Assembly (NCBI GenBank): GCA_963727755.1
Contig: CAVSHN010000016.1
Location: 62,001 to 126,000, forward strand
Direction of reading: 5' to 3'
DNA from: DASYAN01 sp963727755
Lineage (GTDB): Bacteria > Chloroflexota > Ktedonobacteria > Ktedonobacterales > Ktedonobacteraceae
DNA: 64,000 bases
Shown: positions 1 to 7,339 of the stretch, one piece after another
Numbering within the stretch: position 1 is the first letter of the stretch
How the letters are laid out: each line of letters begins with the position of its first letter
Translations under genes and position numbers: made by a program
The notes under the pieces: generated by a model
Database searches by the model: none
Seen by the model: the letters and a program-made list of their open reading frames with translations, nothing else
Told to the model about the DNA's origin: nothing

Positions 1-118
1 CTCTGCCCTCTGCTCAACCTGCCACAAAAGCAAGAGAATTTCTATCACTCTGCTATAGAAAACAGCTGTCAGCGAGATTCATTATAACATACAGCCTACC
101 AGTAGCTCACAATCCGAC

Positions 119-595
119 CTAGCGAAGTTTGGCCCCACAGCTACGGCAATAAAGAGCATTGGATCGAAGAGGATTGCCACATTGTGGGCACTTCTGCGTT
201 GCCTGTCCCTGCGCTCCAGTCTGTGAAGAGTCGGAGGGGGTAGATGGAGAAATAGGTGGTGGAGCATAGTTCGTTACTGGCGCTGGAGTCAGTTGACTCA
301 TTGGATACGGCTCATCTTTGATTTCTTGCAATTGAGTTTCACGCGTTTTCAAATCGTGATCCAGTTCATAAATGCTCGCACAGACACGCGAGAGTTGTGG
401 GTCAGAGAGTGTGCCTTGTCGATAGATAGTCATAGCCACCTGACTCAGATCCCCTAACAACTGCTGTCTCTGCTGCAGGAGTTTGTCAATCTCACTCTGC
501 TTGTTGCGAACACGTAATTGCTTCTGAGCCTCCCAGCCTGTGCGACTGACAGCTGAGTTAACAAAGTTCTTTGCAGATTCTAGAAAATCACTCAT
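119..595 (-). CDS. zinc-ribbon protein with N-terminal helical region
   Basis: 158 aa. Residues about 1-95 are charged and helical, probably coiled coil, with an LLQQRQQLLGDLS stretch. A Pro/Ser/Thr-rich linker follows, and the last 24 residues form a zinc ribbon with two Cys pairs (CPQC and CRSC). Such ribbons are common at the C-terminus of uncharacterised Chloroflexota proteins. No enzymatic motif is visible. It lies downstream of yraN on the same strand, about 70 bp away, so the two may be co-transcribed. Function unknown; the ribbon call is firm. Confidence 0.75.
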   Translation of the reverse strand: MSDFLESAKNFVNSAVSRTGWEAQKQLRVRNKQSEIDKLLQQRQQLLGDLSQVAMTIYRQGTLSDPQLSRVCASIYELDHDLKTRETQLQEIKDEPYPMSQLTPAPVTNYAPPPISPSTPSDSSQTGAQGQATQKCPQCGNPLRSNALYCRSCGAKLR

Positions 596-663
596 CTATT
601 TTGTACCTTCCAATGTTTAGTAGTGCCCTAGGCCACAGACACCGACCAATGTATTGCCCGAAA

Positions 664-1206
664 CTATCCTTCAGTAACAGCATGCTGATAGATACGGATC
701 TCCTGCAATTTCCCGCTTGTACTCAACTGTACTGCAACAACGTCAATACGCCATGATCGTTCAGCACAATCATGAAGACCAAGATAGAAGATGGCAGTCT
801 GAATCAACTTGCGCTGCTTGCGCACAGTTACCGACTCTTCGGGCAAACCATAGGCATTACCACGGCGAGTTTTGACTTCTACAAAAACCAGATCATGCCC
901 GTGTTCAGCAACAAGATCAATCTCCCCATAACGACAGCAAAAATTGCATTCCAGGATGCGATAACCAGCCCGTACCAGTTCCTCAGCAGCCAAGCGCTCA
1001 CCCGTTCGGCCAAGTCCATGAGCAGCTACCTTTTTTGGTAGCTTTGTCTCCCTCTCCTTGATACGACACCTCTTCCCACTATAAATAACTACGTTGTGCA
1101 CGCCACTATGTTGTACACTATTAGCAAAGAATAGCGCACGTACTGGATGATTGCAAGAGGCCATCACAGCATTTCTGAGAGAGATGCAACAACCAGCAGA
1201 GACCAT
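664..1206 (-). CDS. YraN/UPF0102 family endonuclease-fold protein
   Basis: The conserved core runs from LGRTGERLAAEELVRAGYRIL through GEIDLVAEHGHDLVFVEVKTRR to the C-terminus. The E-x-D...EVK pattern is the restriction-endonuclease-like signature of the UPF0102 (YraN) family. Substrate and physiological role are unknown in the family. The open frame extends about 60 residues upstream of the conserved core, so the true start is probably inside it. A GTG inside the frame is one option, and AAGGAG lies close to the core, but no clear ATG follows it. Confidence 0.8.
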   Translation of the reverse strand: MVSAGCCISLRNAVMASCNHPVRALFFANSVQHSGVHNVVIYSGKRCRIKERETKLPKKVAAHGLGRTGERLAAEELVRAGYRILECNFCCRYGEIDLVAEHGHDLVFVEVKTRRGNAYGLPEESVTVRKQRKLIQTAIFYLGLHDCAERSWRIDVVAVQLSTSGKLQEIRIYQHAVTEG

Positions 1207-1321
1207 CGACGCTTCCCACCTATTCGTGTTAAAATAGGCCCGACGACGGCTCTTAGAGCGTAAATATCAACGGATACTATATTTCGATAGACTTGTCAGT
1301 AAAGACTAAAGGAGGTCAGTC

Positions 1322-2086
1322 ATGTCAGGACATTCAAAGTGGGCACAGATTCGCCGTTCAAAGGGCGTCAATGACGCTCGTCGAGGACAACTTTTCACCC
1401 GGCTGGGCCGCGAAATCATGGTCGCCGTACGCGAAGGTGGCAGCGGAGACCCCAATGCGAACTTCCGCCTACGTATGGCCGTACAACGCGCACGCGACGC
1501 CAATATGCCTTTGGAAAATATTGAGCGTACCATCAAGCGTACACTGGGCGGTGCAGAAGGCCATAGTCTGGAAGAGATTATCTATGAAGGCTATGGGCCA
1601 GGGGGCACTGCGATCCTCGTTCAGACACTTACAGAGAATCGCAACCGTACCGTTGCAGAAGTTCGCAACGCATTCCACCGCAATGGCGGAAATATGGGTG
1701 AAACTGGTTGCGTGAACTGGCTTTTTGAAGCCAAAGGAGTTATCGAAGTCGAACTGCAAAACCGTGATCCCGATGAAGTTTCTCTAGAGGTCATCGATTT
1801 CGGAGCCGATGATGTTGAACCCGCAAATCCTGGAGACGAGATACTAACAGTATATACAAGCCCAACAGATGTGGAAAAAGTACGCAAGGCACTAGAAGCC
1901 AAGAAATATAAGGTATTGAAGTCGGAAAGTATCATGGCCCCCAAAACTAAAGTTGAGTTGGCCGATGAAAAAGTAGCGCACCAAGCCATTCGCTTGATCG
2001 AAAAACTCGAGGACTTGGACGATGTCCAGGATGTATATACCAACGCCGACTTCTCAGAAGAATTTGCAGCCTCCTATAATGCATAA
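1322..2086 (+). CDS. YebC/PmpR (TACO1) family protein
   Basis: 254 aa, normal for the family. It opens with MSGHSKWAQIRRSKGVNDAR and contains the GYGPGGTAILVQTLTENRNRT segment typical of YebC/TACO1 proteins. They act as DNA-binding regulators or, in more recent work on the family, as ribosome-associated factors that relieve stalling at polyproline. The start is set by AAAGGAGG about 8 nt upstream. The stop overlaps the likely ruvC start (ATGCATAA), so the genes are translationally coupled. yebC-ruvC-ruvA is a widespread bacterial order. Confidence 0.93.
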   Translation: MSGHSKWAQIRRSKGVNDARRGQLFTRLGREIMVAVREGGSGDPNANFRLRMAVQRARDANMPLENIERTIKRTLGGAEGHSLEEIIYEGYGPGGTAILVQTLTENRNRTVAEVRNAFHRNGGNMGETGCVNWLFEAKGVIEVELQNRDPDEVSLEVIDFGADDVEPANPGDEILTVYTSPTDVEKVRKALEAKKYKVLKSESIMAPKTKVELADEKVAHQAIRLIEKLEDLDDVQDVYTNADFSEEFAASYNA

Positions 2087-2642
2087 GCCCCAGATGCCAG
2101 GAAGAGAGCATCGTAATAGTGTCGTCCCAACTCCTCCTGGCACACGCATTGCATTAGGGATTGATCCAGGTACAGCAATCGTTGGCTATGCCATAGTGAT
2201 GGCACAGGGAAGTCTACTGAGTTTGGTGGCGTGTGATGTGATCTGTACTCCTGCCAAAATGCCACTACCAGAACGTTTGGTGCGCATCCATAAAGAGTTG
2301 ACTACGATCATTGCTACATACAAGCCACAAGAAGCCGCTGTGGAAGAGTTGTTTTTTGCAAAAAATGCACGGACAGCAATGACTGTCGGGCAAGCCCGAG
2401 GTGTTGCAATGCTGGCATTAGCAACCAATGGCCTTTCCATAGCTGAGTACACGCCTAAGCAAGTCAAACAAGCGGTAACTGGCTACGGAGGAGCAGATAA
2501 AAATCAAGTAGGGGAGATGGTGCGGATTTTGCTCAAGCTTTCCAAAATTCCACAACCAGACGACGCGGCTGATGCGGCAGCTATAGCTATCTGCCATCTG
2601 CATACAGCTCCTTATGCACAGGATCTTATACCATACAATTAA
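2079..2642 (+). CDS. ruvC: Holliday junction resolvase RuvC
   Basis: Crossover-junction endodeoxyribonuclease that cleaves Holliday junctions delivered by RuvAB. The RNase H-like fold motifs are present: first catalytic Asp in ALGIDPGTAIVGYA, Glu in AAVEELFFAKN, and the C-terminal Asp cluster in PDDAADAAAIAICH. The ATG at 2079 overlaps the yebC stop. A second ATG at 2094 is also possible, and an N-terminal extension of about 20 residues precedes the conserved core in either case. Followed by ruvA 40 bp downstream in the same operon. Confidence 0.93.
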   Translation: MHKPQMPGREHRNSVVPTPPGTRIALGIDPGTAIVGYAIVMAQGSLLSLVACDVICTPAKMPLPERLVRIHKELTTIIATYKPQEAAVEELFFAKNARTAMTVGQARGVAMLALATNGLSIAEYTPKQVKQAVTGYGGADKNQVGEMVRILLKLSKIPQPDDAADAAAIAICHLHTAPYAQDLIPYN

Positions 2643-2682
2643 TTATTACAGATAGACCTAGAAGAGGTACGGTCTTTGGCTA

Positions 2683-3276
2683 ATGATTACAAGCATTCAT
2701 GGGACTCTCGAAGCCAGCCGGGTTGATTACGCAATTATCCGTGTTGGCGGTTTTGGTATACAAGTCTTTGCTCCGTCTTCGACCCTAAATCGATTGACCG
2801 AACTTGGTATACAGGTTTCGCTTTATACGCATTTCCATATGCGCGAGGACGGGATAGCTCTCTATGGCTTCTGGACAGAGGCAGACCGTGATGCATTTGA
2901 ACAGTTGATTGGTATCAGCGGGGTTGGCCCCAAAGTTGGGCTGTCATTGCTATCTGTAATGGATGCACCAGCCCTCTATAAAGCCATTGCTGATGAAGAT
3001 CAGCAGCGTTTGGGGTTAGCTCAAGGTGTCGGCAAGAAACTTGCCGCTCACCTCATCCTAGAGCTAAAGGGGAAGTTGCCCTCGCTGGCAGCCATCAGTG
3101 GTACATCTGGCACAACTCCAGCAGGCAAGATACAGGCAGAAGTACTAGAGGCTTTGATAGGGCTGGGATTTTCTACCGCTGAAGCACAGGCTGCACTTGC
3201 TAAGATCCCACAAGACCAATCTATGACATTAGAGCAGCAAGTAACCTATGCCCTCCGTACCTTTTCACGACAGTAG
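2683..3276 (+). CDS. ruvA: Holliday junction DNA helicase subunit RuvA
   Basis: 197 aa, standard length. RuvA tetramers bind the four-way junction and load the RuvB motor. The N-terminal OB domain begins MITSIHGTLEASRVDYAIIRVGG. Helix-hairpin-helix motifs are seen in LIGISGVGPKVGLSLLS and GLAQGVGKKLAAHLILELKGKL. The C-terminal domain III (LEALIGLGFSTAEAQAAL) contacts RuvB. ruvB is not in this window. The 3' end overlaps the convergent thiL gene by 12 bp. Confidence 0.95.
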   Translation: MITSIHGTLEASRVDYAIIRVGGFGIQVFAPSSTLNRLTELGIQVSLYTHFHMREDGIALYGFWTEADRDAFEQLIGISGVGPKVGLSLLSVMDAPALYKAIADEDQQRLGLAQGVGKKLAAHLILELKGKLPSLAAISGTSGTTPAGKIQAEVLEALIGLGFSTAEAQAALAKIPQDQSMTLEQQVTYALRTFSRQ

Positions 3277-4287
3277 ATGATCCCAACTTGCCACTACCAG
3301 CGGCTCCTCACGTCCGTCAGGATGTCGCAACTTCATTCCTTCGTCTGGCGGCAGAATCGAGCCGATGGCTGTTACCCGTGTCCCTGTAGTCGATTGCACA
3401 GCCTCAATTACCCTGCGCTCATTGCCAGGAGAGACAGTAAAGAGCAGTTCGTAATCCTCGCCGCCATGCAGAGCCCACTGGAAAGGGTCATGTGATACGT
3501 TTGTCGCGACTATATGAAGCTCTGGCGAGAGAGGGAGATGAGCTAAATCAACTCTGGCTCCAACGCGACTCCTTTCACACAGATGACCCAGGTCACCACT
3601 AAGCCCATCACTGATATCAAGCATGGCCGTCACGACTTGGGGTCCCAACTGGTTGAGGACACGTCCTTCCTCAATTCTTGGTCGAGGTGTCCGATGGATT
3701 GCTTGTAGGCCCTCCCGGGCTTCTTGTGGGCAAGCAGGATCAGGATGCAGCAGTGTATAGAGCCCGCCAGCAGAATCACCGAGGGAACCAGTAACACACA
3801 GGACATCACCTACTCGTGCTCCATCACGCCGTATGGCCCGACCACGCTCAACGGTACCCAGGAGTGTGATATCGATGGTGAGCTGATCCGATTTACCTGC
3901 ACTTGCGATATTGCCACCGACAATCGCAGTAGCACACTGCTCCGCCTCTAGGCGCAATCCAGCATAGATGCCATCGAGCATTGCTATGGGAAACTGTGGT
4001 GGCAGAATAAGAGAGACAAGTGCATAACGAGGGACCCCGCCCATGGCGGCAATATCACTAAGATTGATGGCCAAGGCCTTACGCCCAATCTGTTCAGGTG
4101 TGAATGTGTGGAGAGTGAAATGAATGTCCTCAACCTGACTATCGCAGGTGGCAAGTAGCTGTTGATCACTGCCTAGGTCAAGAATGGCACAATCATCTCC
4201 AACGCCGAGAGCAATATCCGCACGCGAGGTTAGGCCTGCTGTCAGACGCGCAATAAGTTCAAACTCTCCCAATGCAGAAATGCTCAT
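3265..4287 (-). CDS. thiL: thiamine-monophosphate kinase
   Basis: 340 aa. ATP-dependent phosphorylation of thiamine monophosphate to thiamine diphosphate, the last step of cofactor synthesis. PurM-like fold: N-terminal GEFELIARL, the GVGDDCAIL metal/ATP loop, DIAAMGGVPRYALVSL, and the C-terminal HGGEDYELLF signature. The start is an ATG with a weak Shine-Dalgarno, lying 25 bp downstream of tRNA-Arg on the same strand. Its end overlaps ruvA tail to tail by 12 bp. Confidence 0.94.
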   Translation of the reverse strand: MSISALGEFELIARLTAGLTSRADIALGVGDDCAILDLGSDQQLLATCDSQVEDIHFTLHTFTPEQIGRKALAINLSDIAAMGGVPRYALVSLILPPQFPIAMLDGIYAGLRLEAEQCATAIVGGNIASAGKSDQLTIDITLLGTVERGRAIRRDGARVGDVLCVTGSLGDSAGGLYTLLHPDPACPQEAREGLQAIHRTPRPRIEEGRVLNQLGPQVVTAMLDISDGLSGDLGHLCERSRVGARVDLAHLPLSPELHIVATNVSHDPFQWALHGGEDYELLFTVSPGNERRVIEAVQSTTGTRVTAIGSILPPDEGMKLRHPDGREEPLVVASWDHLLS

Positions 4288-4311
4288 ATGCAGAAACCAA
4301 AAATGAAAAGG

Positions 4312-4384
4312 CGTTGCTGAGAGGATTCGAACCTCCGACTTCTTCCTCCGCAGGGAAGCGCTCTATCCACTGAGCTACAGCAAC
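4312..4384 (-). tRNA. tRNA-Arg (anticodon GCG)
   Basis: 73 nt cloverleaf on the minus strand. The acceptor stem GTTGCTG pairs exactly with CAGCAAC, with discriminator G. D stem GCTC/GAGC, anticodon stem CTTCC/GGAAG around loop CTGCGGA, and T arm GGAGG-TTCGAAT-CCTCT. The anticodon reads GCG, decoding CGC (and CGU). Most bacteria use an ACG (inosine) tRNA for this box, so GCG is unusual. CCA is not encoded. It sits directly upstream of thiL. Confidence 0.93.
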
Positions 4385-4688
4385 GTGACAATTGTCTCTG
4401 CCCTTGCTTAGACTTTGTATACAGGGCACTTTCAACTACTGTTGACGGCAATATAATAACAGAATTGCCAAGTCTTGTCAACACATTTTTTGCCTTTTGC
4501 AATCGAAATTGGCGAGGAGTTTTCAAAAGGCAAGGTACCAGCTCTGCAAAAGCTAGAGAAGCCCTATCAGGATAGAAAACCTCTCTAGCAAAGAAATTAG
4601 TCCGCCAGGATGAGATCACTAATTGGCCGTACCACGGAGAGACAATTTCGGCGCATACACACATAGCATCCTATGCAATAGTCCAAAG

Positions 4689-5120
4689 CTAGGCAAGACT
4701 TTCAATCACATCGCCTGCACGCGCCAAAGCTTCACGGCGTACGTAGTAGTAAGCCCACAGACCTTTCTTACGGCAATCTACCAGCCCTGCATCACGCAAG
4801 ATACGCAAGTGGTGCGAGATCGTTGGCTGCTCTAGCGTAAAACTCTCCACGATTTCAAAGACGCATACCTCCCCCTCATGACGACTCAGTAAGCTCAAAA
4901 TACGTAAACGCGTCGGATCAGCCAAAGCCTTCAACAAACGTGCCTGGATAACTGCATCATCCTCACTCAACGTTGGTACAAACTTGGGGGCAATCCCTAC
5001 TGTCGAGTTGCCAGCCAGAGGCGTTGTTTGACGATGTAACGTACCTACCGAAACCGAACTTGCAGCGCCAGTTGATACCGAAGTAGCACGATTAGCATGT
5101 TCCTGATTAATCGATGTCAT
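4689..5120 (-). CDS. ArsR-family transcriptional regulator
   Basis: 143 aa. The N-terminal 55 residues are a low-complexity Ser/Thr/Ala-rich extension. The rest is a winged HTH of the ArsR/SmtB family (ALADPTRLRILSLLSRHEGEVCVFEIVESFTLEQPTISHHLR). The CVFEI segment occupies the position of the alpha3 metal site (ELCVCDL in ArsR) and keeps one Cys, so metal sensing by the classic site is not assured. No metal transporter or arsenic gene is adjacent. The upstream region holds a 13-bp tandem repeat that may be its operator. Confidence 0.87.
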   Translation of the reverse strand: MTSINQEHANRATSVSTGAASSVSVGTLHRQTTPLAGNSTVGIAPKFVPTLSEDDAVIQARLLKALADPTRLRILSLLSRHEGEVCVFEIVESFTLEQPTISHHLRILRDAGLVDCRKKGLWAYYYVRREALARAGDVIESLA

Positions 5121-5148
5121 TTTTCTTCTCCTTCCATCCTCCCAACCG

Positions 5149-5184
5149 GATGTAAAATCTAGATGTAAAATCTAGATGTAAAAC
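5149..5184. repeat. 13-bp tandem repeat upstream of arsR-type gene
   Basis: The unit GATGTAAAATCTA occurs twice in full (5149-5161, 5162-5174) and once as a 10-bp partial. The junctions create two ATCTAGAT palindromes 13 bp apart, about 1.3 helical turns. It lies 30-65 bp upstream of the ArsR-family start, where an autoregulatory operator would be expected. The role is inferred. Confidence 0.6.
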
Positions 5185-5323
5185 TTATTATGTAGATTTG
5201 TGACTTATGGTATGTGTATACCTACAATTATTATAGAAACTCTATCCAAATCATGCTTCATATGGGCTCCACTAAAAATAGCGGTGCAACATCTAATAGA
5301 GATATTATACCGCTTTTTCTCAA

Positions 5324-5457
5324 GGAATTCTAGTGCTTCTCCTCACTAAGCACTTATAGATGGAGTTCACGTAACTGCTTATCATCAAGAGGAATTCTAG
5401 TGCTTCTCCTCACTAAGCACTTGTAGATGGAGTTCACGTAACTGCTTATCATCAACA
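5324..5457. repeat. 67-bp tandem duplication covering the 3' end of aspS
   Basis: Two adjacent 67-bp copies (5324-5390 and 5391-5457) differ at only about two or three positions. The inner copy is the real aspS 3' end, including its stop. The outer copy is an untranslated duplicate immediately downstream of the stop. The near identity suggests a recent slippage event or an assembly artefact. Confidence 0.9.
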
Positions 5458-7187
5458 AGAGAAGGTGCTCTCATTAGTAGATCCTGCGCAGCCTGCGTCT
5501 TAGGAAATGCAATGACTTCGCGGATATTATCGGCACCAGTCAGTAGCATAACCAATCGATCAAGGCCCAAAGCAATACCACCATGAGGAGGTGCACCATA
5601 CTCAAAAGCTTCAAGCATGTGCCCAAATTGCTCTTTAATCTGCTCGTTGTCGAGCTTCATCAACGAGAAAACCTTGTGCTGGAGTTCAGCAACATTGATA
5701 CGCACACTTCCCCCTCCAATCTCATAGCCGTTACAAATCACGTCGTATTGCTTTGCACGGACCTTCAACGGATCAGTGTCAAGCAAACTCACATGCTCCT
5801 CATCCATACCCGAGAAGGGATTGTGCTCCGCATCATAGCGCTGCAAATCTTCATCGTAGTGCAGAAGCGGGAAGTCTACCACCCAGCAGAGTGCCATTTC
5901 GTCAGCATCGATGAGTCCCAACCGTTCCGCAAGTTTAGTACGTAGGCGGAAGAGCACATCATTGCATACCTTGGCACTATCAGCAACAAAGAGCAGCAAA
6001 TCACCCGGCTTGCCCTCTAGCCGATCAACAATTGCCTGTACCTCACCTGGAGTCATAAACTTGGTCAGAGGTGACTTGATCTCTCCCGTAGCATGGATCG
6101 CAAGCGAAACCAGACCTTTTGCCCCTAGCAAACGAGCAAACTCAGTCAGTTCATCAACTTCTTTACGGCTATAGCCGCTAGCACCCGGCACACGAATGCC
6201 CTTGACCATACCCTTGGCTGCAAGAGCACTGCGGAAAACGCCAAAATTGCCCGCCGAGGCTAGATCAGAGATCTCCACTAGAGGCAAATCGAATCGGAGG
6301 TCAGGATGATCCGTCCCATAACGATCCATCACATGCTGATAGCTCAGGCGAGGGAAAGGACGCTGTTTAATGCGCTTATTTGTCGTTACCTCAATCAGGG
6401 AGATCAAAAGACCTTCTATCAGCGACATGACATCGTCTTCAGAGACAAACGACATCTCCAGATCAAGCTGAGTAAACTCTGGTTGGCGATCAGCACGCTG
6501 ATCTTCATCACGGAAACAACGAGCAATTTGGAAGTAGCGATCCAGGCCTGCGACCATCAATAACTGCTTGAGTTGCTGAGGAGATTGTGGCAAGGCATAG
6601 AAGTGGCCGGCATAGAGGCGACTAGGCACTAGATAGTCGCGAGCGCCTTCCGGTGTACTTTTCATCAACATGGGCGTCTCAATCTCAACAAAACCACGCT
6701 CATCCAAATAGTCGCGTATCACCTTCACGACACGATGACGCAGGAGGATACTATCCCGCATCGTTGGCCGCCGAAGGTCTAGATAGCGATATTTGAGACG
6801 TAGAGACTCATCAACCCGTACGTCATCACTGATAGGGAACGGGATTGTACGTGATGGATTCAGGATTGTCACCTGTTCTGCAGCGATCTCAATTGCACCT
6901 GTCCGTAATTGAGGATTCTCTGTTCCAGGCAAACGAGATACAACAGCGCCCTGAATCTGCACCACATATTCTGAACGCAATTCGGCTGAGACACGATGAG
7001 CCTCCGACGAACGCTCGGGATCACAAACAACCTGTGTCATGCCATAACGGTCTCGGATATCCAAGAAGATTAGCCCGCCATGGTCACGACGACGGTTGAC
7101 CCAACCAGCCAAAGTTACTTGCTTTCCAATATCTGCTATTGTTAATTCACCACACGTATGCGTGCGGTAATACACCTCAAAACCCAC
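5397..7187 (-). CDS. aspS: aspartyl-tRNA synthetase
   Basis: 596 aa, class IIb synthetase charging tRNA-Asp (or tRNA-Asp/Asn if non-discriminating). An N-terminal OB anticodon-binding domain (GKQVTLAGWVNRRRDHGGLIFLDIRD) is followed by class II motif 2 around FRDEDQRADRQPEFTQLDLEMSF. A bacterial GAD-type insertion lies near residues 290-420, and motif 3 is GIALGLDRLVMLL. Length and insertion fit the bacterial type. A 67-bp duplicate of its 3' end follows the stop. Confidence 0.96.
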   Translation of the reverse strand: MGFEVYYRTHTCGELTIADIGKQVTLAGWVNRRRDHGGLIFLDIRDRYGMTQVVCDPERSSEAHRVSAELRSEYVVQIQGAVVSRLPGTENPQLRTGAIEIAAEQVTILNPSRTIPFPISDDVRVDESLRLKYRYLDLRRPTMRDSILLRHRVVKVIRDYLDERGFVEIETPMLMKSTPEGARDYLVPSRLYAGHFYALPQSPQQLKQLLMVAGLDRYFQIARCFRDEDQRADRQPEFTQLDLEMSFVSEDDVMSLIEGLLISLIEVTTNKRIKQRPFPRLSYQHVMDRYGTDHPDLRFDLPLVEISDLASAGNFGVFRSALAAKGMVKGIRVPGASGYSRKEVDELTEFARLLGAKGLVSLAIHATGEIKSPLTKFMTPGEVQAIVDRLEGKPGDLLLFVADSAKVCNDVLFRLRTKLAERLGLIDADEMALCWVVDFPLLHYDEDLQRYDAEHNPFSGMDEEHVSLLDTDPLKVRAKQYDVICNGYEIGGGSVRINVAELQHKVFSLMKLDNEQIKEQFGHMLEAFEYGAPPHGGIALGLDRLVMLLTGADNIREVIAFPKTQAAQDLLMRAPSLVDDKQLRELHLQVLSEEKH

Positions 7188-7339
7188 GGGGTCACTGCTC
7201 CTTTTCTAAAATTTGGAATGAAAGAAATGCTATAGGGCACATTCGCTTATAAGTCTAAAGCCATAGACTGCAAAAAGCAATAGGTCACCATTGATTGAAG
7301 CTATCCACACCAACCACCCAACTACAAGCACCAACCCTT

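Noticed and set aside
4284..4664. 126-codon minus-strand ORF
   Set aside because: It runs through the tRNA-Arg gene and has no recognisable domain.
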